Origin: Clostridiales bacterium
GTDB lineage: Bacteria > Bacillota > Clostridia > Oscillospirales > QAMX01
Length of the DNA stretch: 5,728 nt
Assembly: GCA_012514045.1 (NCBI GenBank)
Contig: JAAZBA010000133.1
Span: 1 to 5,728, forward strand
Reading direction: 5' to 3'
Shown here: positions 1 through 5,728 of the stretch, piece after piece
Numbering within the stretch: position 1 is the stretch's first letter
Layout of the letters: each line of letters opens with the position of its first letter
Translations under genes and position numbers: made by a program
Notes under the pieces: model-generated
What the model saw: the letters and a program-made list of their open reading frames with translations, nothing else
Told to the model about the DNA's origin: nothing
Database searches by the model: none

Positions 1-57
1 CAGAGCAGCTGATTTGTAATCAGCAGGTTGATGGTTCGATTCCGTTCACCAGCTCCA
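1..57 (+). tRNA. tRNA-Thr(TGT), 3' portion, cut by the window edge
   Basis: This is the 3' part of a threonine tRNA reading ACA codons; the acceptor 5' strand and most of the D arm lie before the window. The anticodon stem is GCTGA/TCAGC, closing a seven-base loop TTTGTAA with anticodon TGT. The T arm carries the usual TTCGATT loop. The 3' acceptor strand CACCAGC is followed by discriminator T and an encoded CCA at 55–57. It sits 40 bases before tRNA-Tyr on the same strand, so the two may belong to one tRNA cluster. The missing 5' end is the only reason it is partial. Confidence 0.95.
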
Positions 58-73
58 CGGGTACGCTTGTCTT

Positions 74-82
74 TGATATAAT
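74..82 (+). promoter_or_regulatory. Extended -10 promoter element, candidate for tRNA-Tyr
   Basis: The spacer between the two tRNAs contains TGATATAAT, a perfect TGn plus TATAAT extended -10 box. Transcription would start near 89–90, about eight bases before the tRNA-Tyr 5' end, which is a plausible leader length. No good -35 box exists at 16–18 bases upstream, since that region is the 3' end of tRNA-Thr, but extended -10 promoters can work without one. The box sits within the loop of a possible small hairpin (CGGG-TA-CGC at 58–66 against GCGCCCG at 83–89), so an RNA-processing role for the spacer is the alternative. Confidence 0.45.
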
Positions 83-97
83 GCGCCCGTTATATGG

Positions 98-182
98 GGG
101 AGATTTCCCGAGAGGCCAAAGGGGGCAGACTGTAAATCTGTTGTCACTGACTTCGGTGGTTCGAATCCACCATCTCCCACCA
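98..182 (+). tRNA. tRNA-Tyr(GTA), complete
   Basis: This is a complete class II (long variable arm) tyrosine tRNA of 85 bases including the encoded CCA (180–182). The acceptor strands GGGAGAT (98–104) and ATCTCCC (172–178) pair fully, with discriminator A179. The D stem is CCC/GGG, the anticodon stem GCAGA/TCTGT closes the loop CTGTAAA with anticodon GTA, the variable arm forms GTC-ACT-GAC, and the T arm is GGTGG/CCACC around TTCGAAT. A strong hairpin terminator begins directly after the CCA, so this is the last tRNA of its transcript. The anticodon is a normal GTA and would not read the amber codon at 823–825. Confidence 0.98.
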
Positions 183-213
183 AAAAATCCGAAAGCATAG
201 TTTTCGGATTTTT
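183..213 (+). terminator. Rho-independent terminator of the tRNA unit
   Basis: A 12-bp perfect stem, AAAAATCCGAAA (183–194) against TTTCGGATTTTT (202–213), encloses a seven-base loop. The 3' arm ends in five T and is followed by AATTTT. It begins at the base after the tRNA-Tyr CCA, the expected place for ending a tRNA transcript. The A-rich 5' arm makes it symmetrical, so it could also work on the other strand. Confidence 0.88.
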
Positions 214-270
214 AATTTTCGTCCGCAGAACACAACTACAATAATCTTCTTGTGAAGCATACGTCAAAAC

Positions 271-301
271 AACAGACCTTGTAAATTGCGCGAGGTCTGT
301 T
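271..301. terminator. Second terminator-like hairpin after the tRNAs
   Basis: AACAGACCTTG (271–281) pairs with CGAGGTCTGTT (291–301) through 11 positions, one of them a G·U wobble, around a nine-base loop. On the plus strand it runs into TT, CATCTC and then six T (310–315). On the minus strand the stem is followed by GTTTT. It lies 57 bases after the first hairpin with no gene between them, so it may be a backup terminator for the tRNA unit or a remnant of a lost gene. Confidence 0.55.
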
Positions 302-354
302 TTCATCTCTTTTTTATAGCTCCTGATGCAATTTAAAGATTTTTTGAATAATTC

Positions 355-390
355 TCCGAAAAAAAGCGTAATCCGCAGAAAAAAACGTAA
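355..390 (+). repeat. Two-copy tandem imperfect repeat upstream of the small coiled-coil gene
   Basis: Two adjacent units share the pattern TCCG, an A-run of seven, and CGTAA: the first is 355–371 and the second 372–390, differing by a CA insertion and one G. They lie 36 bases before the start codon at 427 and just before the Shine–Dalgarno sequence AAAGGAG (412–418). The position would suit a regulator-binding site or a promoter-proximal slippage duplication. Nothing in the sequence tells which, and no clear -35/-10 pair covers it. Confidence 0.5.
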
Positions 391-426
391 TATATAAGTA
401 AGGAAGTAAAGAAAGGAGAACACAAT

Positions 427-933
427 ATGAAATACACATCGGCAGAAGCTGCAAAGCTACTCAGAAAGCTCAATGACGAATATACCTCTCTCCTTGGAAA
501 GGAGAGCCGCACAAGCAGTTTCCTTGCGGCAATGGGAGAGGATGTTGAGTCCGTTCGCCCGAAGTACGACTATAGCGAGGTACAGCGGGAGCTTGCGGAT
601 TTGGAAAACAGAGTCCGCAAGGTAAAACACGCATTAAACGTATTTAACACCATCACGGTAGTACCGGAATTCGGAATCACAATTGATGAGATGCTGGTGC
701 TCATCCCTCAGCTTACGAAGCGCAAGGCGAAGCTCTATGAGATGAAGAGCGCCCTTCCAAAGGCGAGGGAAGAGGTGAGGTATAGCCGGAACACAAACGT
801 CATCGACTACCGTTACGCCAATTAGGACATCGAGGAGGCGCAGCGGGATTACGACGCTGTTTCCGATGAGCTTTCAAGAGCACAGACCGCTCTGGATCTT
901 CTGAACAACACTGTAACGCTGGAAATTGACTAA
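427..933 (+). pseudogene. Small coiled-coil hypothetical protein gene interrupted by an in-frame TAG
   Basis: Translation starts at ATG 427 with AAAGGAG (412–418) eight bases upstream. It gives 132 residues before TAG at 823–825, and the same frame then continues for 35 codons (826–930) to TAA at 931–933, for 168 codons in all. The part after the stop (DIEEAQRDYDAVSDEL...) is charged and heptad-like, in the same style as the upstream part. Predicted helices lie at about residues 4–25, 50–73, 86–113 and 134–160, with no membrane segment or signal peptide, so the product is probably cytosolic. From memory, unsearched, it resembles a widespread uncharacterised Clostridia family beginning MKYT-AEA and carrying YxNYD near the C-terminus. 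The amber would then replace that tyrosine, a one-base TAC/TAT to TAG change. It may be a recent pseudogene, a truncated but working 132-residue protein, or a sequencing error. No function can be assigned. Confidence 0.7.
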
Positions 934-995
934 AATGCCTTCCGTCGGCTCCGCCGCGCACTTTATAAGCTCAAAGGATCGATAATGTTCAATGA

Positions 996-1023
996 TTGAG
1001 TTATAGTTTTTCTTTGATATGTT
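996..1023 (+). promoter_or_regulatory. Weak candidate promoter for the metallophosphoesterase gene
   Basis: TTGAGT (996–1001) and TATGTT (1018–1023) are separated by 16 bases, and each matches four of six consensus positions. They lie in the AT-rich part of the spacer between the interrupted gene and the phosphoesterase, which would leave an untranslated leader of about 125 bases. The match is modest and other AT-rich pairs could be drawn here. Confidence 0.25.
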
Positions 1024-1101
1024 ATCGGTTATGCGCTATGTGTTTAATGTTAGCGTGCTTATAAGAAAAAGACAGTGCCTGCGGAGACCGTAAAAGCTTC
1101 C

Positions 1102-1129
1102 GGCGGCAGAAGCTCGGTTTCAAGCCGCC
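1102..1129 (+). other. GC-rich hairpin in the leader of the metallophosphoesterase gene
   Basis: GGCGGC (1102–1107) pairs with GCCGCC (1124–1129), and inside it GAA (1109–1111) can pair with TTC (1119–1121). The hairpin ends 14 bases before the Shine–Dalgarno sequence and is followed at 1139–1143 by five T. It could be a weak attenuator or simply chance structure. I see no riboswitch consensus. The rest of 934–1156 holds no convincing gene. Confidence 0.3.
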
Positions 1130-1156
1130 TCAAATGGATTTTTAAGGAGGACGCGA

Positions 1157-1831
1157 ATGACATACGTAATGTCCGACCTGCACGGCTGTTATGACAAGTA
1201 CCTTAGGATGCTGAAGATTATTGACCTGAAGGACGAGGACACGCTGTACATATTGGGAGACATTGTGGACAGAGGAGACGAGGGACTTCGCCTTGCTCTG
1301 GATTTGCGGCTCAGAGAGAATGTTGTTGTACTGAGAGGAAATCACGACTACACGGCGCTGACGCTTCTGCGTCAGTTGGAAGTGAGGAACCCACCGGAGG
1401 GGATAGTCGAGATTTTCAATCTCTGGTTTTCCGACGGGGGAAACGCCACCTACATAGAATACAGAAATCTTACTCCGGAGGAAAGAAAGAACGCCCTCTC
1501 ATTTTTAAATTTCATGGCAATATACGAGGCGATTGAGGTGGGGAGCAGAAGCTTTTTCCTTGCACACACAGTACCGGAAAGGGAGAGATTCCTCTCCTTC
1601 GACAGCTGTACCATCGAAGATTTCATAATGGGGGAGCCAGATTATGAGGAAGTATACCTCCCGGAAGTGACGATCGTCACGGGACATACCCCCACGTCTT
1701 TTATCGATGAAGAATACAGGGGCAGGATATGGCACGGAAACAACCACATCGCTGTAGACTGCGCGGCGGTGTTCGGAAACCCTTTAGGCTGTATCTGTCT
1801 CGACACTATGAAAGAATACTATACAGACTAA
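1157..1831 (+). CDS. Metallophosphoesterase, lambda phosphatase/PrpA-type Ser/Thr protein phosphatase fold
   Basis: This 224-residue cytosolic protein carries the complete metal-binding signature of the calcineurin-like phosphoesterases: SDLHG (6–10), GDIVDRG (34–40), GNHD (61–64), AH at 136–137 in FLAHTVP, and TGHTPT (175–180). A closing segment at 194–216 (NNHIAVDCAAVFG, then LGCICLD) is typical of bacterial PPP-type enzymes such as lambda phosphatase and PrpA/PrpE. The length matches lambda phosphatase (about 220). It would use two metal ions to hydrolyse a phosphomonoester on a protein, or a dinucleotide such as Ap4A; the substrate cannot be told from sequence. Two motif variants stand out: GNHD where protein phosphatases usually have GNHE, and HTVP where HAG/HGG is usual. 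ATG 1157 is preferred because AAGGAGG (1144–1150) lies six bases upstream. The gene appears to stand alone and ends at the bidirectional terminator. Confidence 0.92.
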   Translation: MTYVMSDLHGCYDKYLRMLKIIDLKDEDTLYILGDIVDRGDEGLRLALDLRLRENVVVLRGNHDYTALTLLRQLEVRNPPEGIVEIFNLWFSDGGNATYIEYRNLTPEERKNALSFLNFMAIYEAIEVGSRSFFLAHTVPERERFLSFDSCTIEDFIMGEPDYEEVYLPEVTIVTGHTPTSFIDEEYRGRIWHGNNHIAVDCAAVFGNPLGCICLDTMKEYYTD

Positions 1832-1832
1832 A

Positions 1833-1874
1833 ATTAAGGACTTCAGGTCAATTTCTCAGCCTGAAGTCCTTAAT
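1833..1874. terminator. Bidirectional terminator between convergent genes
   Basis: A perfect 15-bp stem, ATTAAGGACTTCAGG (1833–1847) against its complement (1860–1874), encloses a 12-base loop. It starts two bases after the phosphoesterase stop codon and lies eight bases beyond the galactosidase stop on the opposite strand. On the plus strand it is followed by ATTTTATATTA, and on the minus strand by TTTAG after the AATT end of the stem. It is therefore placed and built to end both transcripts. Confidence 0.9.
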
Positions 1875-1882
1875 ATTTTATA

Positions 1883-4870
1883 TTATTCCAGCGTAATTAA
1901 TGCTTTGAAGGCGATCTTGTTCTCGAGGCGGTACTTTTCCAGGAGAATGGGGCCGCAGCTGTTGGAGCCGATGCCGCTCTGGCGTTGATCTATGCACAGC
2001 ACCGTAAAGCCGGACTTCTCAAGCTCGTAGTTGTGAGCCTTTGCCGTCAGCTCCTCTTGGGTGAAGTGGGATGCGTTGAATGAAATTGTATCGGGGGAGG
2101 ATACCTTCACGGAATTCTTGCCGTCGGAGAGGAGCACGTAGTCGCAGCCGTAGTGGCTTCCGTTCTCCTGAGGTCTTGTGTAATCCTCGTGAAGCTCATC
2201 GACTGTAGCGCGGAACTTGCTTATGTAGGAGGCGCTTCTCTTGTCTATGTAGCTCTCGTAGGGACCGTAGCCGAAATACTCAACGTTATCAAAAGATTTG
2301 TCGAGGAAGAGGCGAATGCCGTAGCGGGGCAGGAAAGGAAGCTCACTCGCGCCCTCGTGAGGAGGCGCTGTCTTTTCAGCCACTGTGTCAAACACAATGC
2401 TGCCATCGGGGCGGACTGTCCACTTTGTAACTACGTTGAGGATTCTTTGAAGGTATACGGCGGAGATGGCAAGTGTGGAGGTGATTTCAACGGCACCGTT
2501 CACATTTTCCACTTCGTTACTGTATGTCCTTACAACGCTGCGGTCATATCCTGCCGCCTCCCACAATTTGCGGACATTCCTGTCGTTGTCTGTAGGAGCG
2601 CGCCAGATATTGTACTCCATGGGCTTCTTAAGCCTCTCCTCACCGTTTAGCACAAGAGAAGAGAAGGCGCCTGAGAGTTTGTCGTAGGTGTACTTAAAGA
2701 AAGCGCCGGTTAAAATGATGTATCTTTCCGTTTCCTCGCTTTCCACAACAGGACCGATGCAGTCGGAGATACAGGGGTGCACTCTGTGCAGTTCAATCTG
2801 GGTATAGCCCAGTTCATGACCGTCATCAGCCCAGGGTTTGTCGCCCTTCTGAAGTCCGATGAAGCGGATGAAGGCGTTGCCGGTAACGCTTCCCACATCC
2901 ACCTTTACAAGGCAGGCTCTATGTGGCGCGACTTTAAGATCCTCGATAATGCCGCTCTTGACTACCTCGCCGTCGATTTCAAGCTCCCAGCGCAGCCGCA
3001 TCACATCGGAAAGGTTGACGAAGTCAAGCATATTGCAGACCTCGTATAGGATGGAGCTGCCGCCTACCGACTTGACGGAGAAGGGTTTGATGACGTTCTT
3101 GTACTCCTTGAGACCTGTATGCTCCCGTCTGTCGGGGTATACAAGGCCGTCCATACAGAAGTTTCCGTCATGGGGGAACTCACCGGAATCGCCGCCGTAG
3201 GCATACATGGGGCGTCCGTCCTCGCTTGTGCCGGTGAATATCGCGTGGTCACACCATTCCCAGACGCAGCCGCCCAGGAATTTGGGGTATCTGTATATAA
3301 GCTCGAAATAATCCTTTATGTCTCCCGGGCCGTTGCCCATGGCGTGGATGAATTCGCAAAGCCAGAAAGGCTTTTCGTACTCCGTGGCGTATTTTATGCA
3401 GTCCGCAAGACTTGAGTACATACGGGTATTAAGGTCAAGAGAGGAGAAATCGTACTTCGCCACATGATCGGGAAGCTCGAAATGGGCTCTCTCATACTGG
3501 AGAAGCCTTGTCTTGTCGAACTCTTTGACCCAACGGCCACAGAGCTCGAAGCATTTGCCGAAGCCGGCTTCATTGCCCAGGGACCAGATGATAACGGCTG
3601 GACTGTTTTTGTCCCTGTGTACGTTTCTCTGAACCCTGTCAAGAAGCGCTTCCCTGAAGATCGTGTCGTTTGCAAGGAGATCATAGGCAGTGAGATAATC
3701 CGCGCCGTAAAGCGATGTAGTGCCATGTGTTTCAATGTCACTCTCATCGATGACATAAAAGCCGTACTTTTCGCAGTACTCGATAAAGAGGGGAGAGCTG
3801 GGGTAGTGACTGGTGCGTATAGCGTTTATGTTATTGCGCTTCATTATCTCAAGGTCACGCACCATCTGCTCACGGGAAATGGTAAAGCCGGTGCGGGGGT
3901 CGGAATCATGGCGATTTACGCCTTTAATTTTGATTGTGGCGTTGTTTAAGTAAACCACACCGTCACGGACTTCGATCTTTCTCATACCCACGTTCTTGAC
4001 GATGTACTCGCCGCCGAACTTAAGAAGCATTTTGTAAAGATAGGGCGTTTCAGCACTCCAGAGGTTTGGATCGCCCACCGTAAAGCCGAATTTGCCTCCC
4101 TCGGTGACACCTGTCTCAACTACTTTGTTCTCGGCGTCAAGGAGAGAGAATTCGCACTCACCTTCGCCGATGATGTCGATATCGCCGTTTACGAATACAG
4201 AAGCACTGTCGGCGGATACATCGGTACGGATAAAGATATCCCTGATGTGGTTTTTGGGACGGCGAAGGATATAGACGTCACGGAAAATACCGCTCATGCG
4301 GAACTTGTCCTGATCCTCCATGTAGGAGCCGGAGCACCACTTGAGCACTAGGATTGTAATCTCATTTTCCCCGTCCTTGAGAAGAGAAGTTATATTTATC
4401 TCCGCTGTGGAGTGTGAAACCTCGCTGTAGGAGGCGAACACGCCGTTTATATATACGTATGAGCAGGAATCCACGCCCTCAAGCACGAGGTAGTAACTCT
4501 CATCCTTGTTTAGCTTGACGTCAATCGTCTTACGGTATACGCCGCAGGGATTTATCTCCGGTACATAGGGGGGATCGTAGGGGAATGGGTAGCGAATGTT
4601 CGTATACTGGTGGTAGTCTACTCCGTAGGACTGCCAGACGGCGGGCACATCCACCTCACGGCAATCGCACTCGCGGGGAGTGAGGGTAGCCTCGAAACGG
4701 CTGGGATAATAGGCGAATGACCATTTGCCGTTGAGGGACATTAGCTTGTCGGACTCTTCCCGAAGCTTTGTCAGAGCGCTTTTTTCGTTTCCAAAGGGGA
4801 CATAGTATGCTCTGTTTGGCTCAAGGTTGACTCGAAATGCCTTTGGATCCTCATAATACTTAAGGTGCAT
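1883..4870 (-). CDS. lacZ: Beta-galactosidase, glycoside hydrolase family 2 (LacZ type)
   Basis: This full-length 995-residue enzyme (E. coli LacZ has 1023) hydrolyses terminal beta-D-galactosides such as lactose with retention of configuration. Order of domains: jelly-roll sugar-binding domain with EDQDKFRMSGIFRD (185–198), Ig-like domain (about 205–302), TIM barrel (about 303–600), second Ig-like domain, and C-terminal small-chain beta-sandwich (about 715–990) with RAPTDND (757–763) and GYGPYESYIDK (867–877). Catalytic residues by comparison with LacZ: acid/base E434 in SLGNEAG and nucleophile E506 in LCEFIHAMGN. Expected magnesium ligands are E380, H382 (DIETHG) and E434; H355 and H509 match LacZ H357 and H540. 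LacZ Trp999 aligns with C972 in SNSCGP. There is no signal peptide, so it is cytosolic and needs imported substrate. ATG 4868–4870 follows GAAAGGA (4881–4887, minus strand). It lies 39 bases after the PHP gene with no terminator seen, so the two are probably co-transcribed. Specificity beyond galactosides is open. Confidence 0.96.
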   Translation of the reverse strand: MHLKYYEDPKAFRVNLEPNRAYYVPFGNEKSALTKLREESDKLMSLNGKWSFAYYPSRFEATLTPRECDCREVDVPAVWQSYGVDYHQYTNIRYPFPYDPPYVPEINPCGVYRKTIDVKLNKDESYYLVLEGVDSCSYVYINGVFASYSEVSHSTAEINITSLLKDGENEITILVLKWCSGSYMEDQDKFRMSGIFRDVYILRRPKNHIRDIFIRTDVSADSASVFVNGDIDIIGEGECEFSLLDAENKVVETGVTEGGKFGFTVGDPNLWSAETPYLYKMLLKFGGEYIVKNVGMRKIEVRDGVVYLNNATIKIKGVNRHDSDPRTGFTISREQMVRDLEIMKRNNINAIRTSHYPSSPLFIEYCEKYGFYVIDESDIETHGTTSLYGADYLTAYDLLANDTIFREALLDRVQRNVHRDKNSPAVIIWSLGNEAGFGKCFELCGRWVKEFDKTRLLQYERAHFELPDHVAKYDFSSLDLNTRMYSSLADCIKYATEYEKPFWLCEFIHAMGNGPGDIKDYFELIYRYPKFLGGCVWEWCDHAIFTGTSEDGRPMYAYGGDSGEFPHDGNFCMDGLVYPDRREHTGLKEYKNVIKPFSVKSVGGSSILYEVCNMLDFVNLSDVMRLRWELEIDGEVVKSGIIEDLKVAPHRACLVKVDVGSVTGNAFIRFIGLQKGDKPWADDGHELGYTQIELHRVHPCISDCIGPVVESEETERYIILTGAFFKYTYDKLSGAFSSLVLNGEERLKKPMEYNIWRAPTDNDRNVRKLWEAAGYDRSVVRTYSNEVENVNGAVEITSTLAISAVYLQRILNVVTKWTVRPDGSIVFDTVAEKTAPPHEGASELPFLPRYGIRLFLDKSFDNVEYFGYGPYESYIDKRSASYISKFRATVDELHEDYTRPQENGSHYGCDYVLLSDGKNSVKVSSPDTISFNASHFTQEELTAKAHNYELEKSGFTVLCIDQRQSGIGSNSCGPILLEKYRLENKIAFKALITLE

Positions 4871-4909
4871 GGTGTTTTCTTCCTTTCAGGTATGTAATAT
4901 GTTGATGTT

Positions 4910-5728
4910 TTATTCAGTCCAGATGGGGTTGCCCAGGGCGATTTTCTGATCCTTTGAAAGATCCGTAACCTCCACCCGGTAGAAACCTTTTTTAACAGCG
5001 GGGATTAACATATATTTTGTCTCGCCGAAGGTAAAGTCAAAGCTCTTTTCAATACCGTCCCGGCTTATTATATCAGCCCGGTAGACATTTCCCTCGGTAC
5101 CCTGCCAGATATCGCCTACCGATACCTCGAGGATATCTCCGTCTTTAAGCTTTCTGACGCCGCCCATCTTTGTGCTTCCGATACACATGCGGATGCCCGC
5201 GTTGCCGCAGACAAAATCACCCTCATGGAGGAGCTTTACAATCTCATCCCGGGATAGGACACCGGCGTACAGTGTTGTGACGATGAGACCTGTGGGAAGC
5301 TTGTGGGTGTCTGTCCCGGCGCAGGCATATACTCTGTGACCTTTGTCAAGAATTTTCAGCCATAAATCGTACTGAGGCGCGGAGAGGCGGTGCTCGAGAG
5401 ATATATAGAAAACCTCAATGCCCATGAAGTCGCCGAAGACGTACTCCGAGCAGTCGTCGCTTTTGAGCAGGTCGCAGGGATGGGGATGGACAAAGAAACC
5501 GCCCATGGAGGTGACCATGTCCTTGAGCTGAGTGAAGCGCTCTCTTGTGAAGGAGGGGTAGACAAAATGCCCTTCTTTTCCTCCCTCAAACTCAAATTCG
5601 GGGAATGATTCAAGAACTTTCTCAAGCTCACCTTTACGGCGAAAAAGCATGTTATAGTGAAGAACATTGCGTCTGTTCCCCTCCTCATCGGGGATGTCCT
5701 TTGCGTCGGTAATGCGGGTACCCGGTTC
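4910..5728 (-). CDS. PHP-domain metallohydrolase, CehA/McbA-like, C-terminal part (5' end outside the window)
   Basis: The frame is open from the right edge to TAA at 4910–4912, showing 272 residues. The ATG at 5648–5650 is an internal methionine: the frame continues upstream without a stop, the 26 preceding codons fit the family, and no ribosome site precedes it. Visible features, numbered from the edge: EPGTRIT (1–7), LHYN with H24, GFFVHPHP with H81 and H83, GIEV with E105, and GTDTH with D140 and H142. The His/Asp residues are the expected metal ligands of the second half of a PHP domain; the first HxH motif would lie beyond the window. A beta-rich C-terminal domain follows (about 165–272), with YRVEVTD and the ending NPIWTE, as in CehA/McbA-like proteins. 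PHP enzymes hydrolyse phosphoesters, and CehA and McbA hydrolyse a carbamate ester and an amide. The substrate here is unknown. It is cytosolic as far as visible and is the upstream partner of the beta-galactosidase, suggesting a sugar-derived substrate (inference). Confidence 0.85.
   Translation of the reverse strand, partial: EPGTRITDAKDIPDEEGNRRNVLHYNMLFRRKGELEKVLESFPEFEFEGGKEGHFVYPSFTRERFTQLKDMVTSMGGFFVHPHPCDLLKSDDCSEYVFGDFMGIEVFYISLEHRLSAPQYDLWLKILDKGHRVYACAGTDTHKLPTGLIVTTLYAGVLSRDEIVKLLHEGDFVCGNAGIRMCIGSTKMGGVRKLKDGDILEVSVGDIWQGTEGNVYRADIISRDGIEKSFDFTFGETKYMLIPAVKKGFYRVEVTDLSKDQKIALGNPIWTE

Noticed and set aside
98..182. tRNA-Tyr as an amber suppressor explaining the TAG at 823–825
   Set aside because: The anticodon is GTA, a normal tyrosine anticodon, which does not read TAG.
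150..182. Attachment site of an integrated element at the tRNA-Tyr 3' end
   Set aside because: No second copy of the tRNA 3' end, no integrase gene and no phage genes are visible in the window.
344..372. TTGAAT plus CGTAAT as promoter of the interrupted gene
   Set aside because: The spacing is 17, but the -10 lacks the key second-position A and overlaps the tandem repeat; too weak to call.
46..423. Minus-strand reading frame of 125 codons
   Set aside because: It runs antisense through tRNA-Tyr and both hairpins. Its GGFEPPKS... segment is simply the antisense translation of the tRNA, a well-known false protein.
1051..1176. Short plus-strand frame ahead of the phosphoesterase (KKKTVPAETVK...)
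   Set aside because: It has no start codon with a ribosome site, overlaps the phosphoesterase start and shows no recognisable family.
2153..2650. Plus-strand reading frame of 165 codons inside the galactosidase gene
   Set aside because: It is antisense to conserved GH2 coding sequence, with no ribosome site and no recognisable protein features.
3464..3949. Plus-strand reading frame of 161 codons inside the galactosidase gene
   Set aside because: It lies opposite the catalytic TIM barrel, whose motifs are all in the minus-strand frame, so it is a shadow.
5648..5650. ATG as the true start of the PHP gene
   Set aside because: The frame stays open upstream to the window edge with family-like residues (EPGTRIT, LHYN), and no Shine–Dalgarno sequence is properly spaced.
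5356..5688. Minus-strand alternative frame of 110 codons, with GAGGAGGGG near its internal ATG
   Set aside because: The other minus-strand frame carries the PHP metal motifs and is open to the edge; this frame is low-complexity shadow sequence.
1..5728. CRISPR array, insertion sequence, toxin–antitoxin or defence system
   Set aside because: No repeat-spacer pattern, transposase motif or paired toxin/antitoxin genes were seen on either strand.

Overview
The window looks like chromosomal DNA of a gut-type Clostridia/Firmicutes bacterium with medium GC. The evidence is strong AGGAGG-type ribosome binding sites, a tRNA-Thr(TGT)–tRNA-Tyr(GTA) pair with encoded CCA ends, a LacZ-type GH2 beta-galactosidase with the Firmicutes-like ending SNSCGP, and a small coiled-coil protein that I recall (without a search) from many uncharacterised Clostridia proteins. 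The exact taxon cannot be given from sequence alone.

Left part (1–426, plus strand): the 3' portion of tRNA-Thr, a 40-base spacer with a perfect extended -10 element, a complete tRNA-Tyr, and then two consecutive terminator-like hairpins. A tandem imperfect repeat lies just upstream of the next gene.

Middle left (427–1831, plus strand): a small helical protein gene interrupted by an in-frame amber codon (823–825), after which the same frame continues for 35 family-like codons to a TAA. A 223-base spacer without a convincing gene follows, then a complete lambda/PrpA-type metallophosphoesterase. A strong 15-bp hairpin at 1833–1874 serves as a shared terminator between this gene and the convergent genes on the other strand.

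Right part (5728 down to 1883, minus strand): a two-gene transcription unit read right to left. First comes the C-terminal part of a CehA/McbA-like PHP-domain metallohydrolase, whose 5' end lies outside the window. After 39 bases comes a full-length GH2 beta-galactosidase (995 aa) with all catalytic residues present. The pair suggests a carbohydrate-use locus: the galactosidase would cleave terminal beta-galactosides in the cytoplasm, and the PHP enzyme would act on an unknown, probably phosphorylated or esterified, substrate.

I did not find a clearly new system. The most noteworthy points are the amber-interrupted gene and the PHP–galactosidase pairing.
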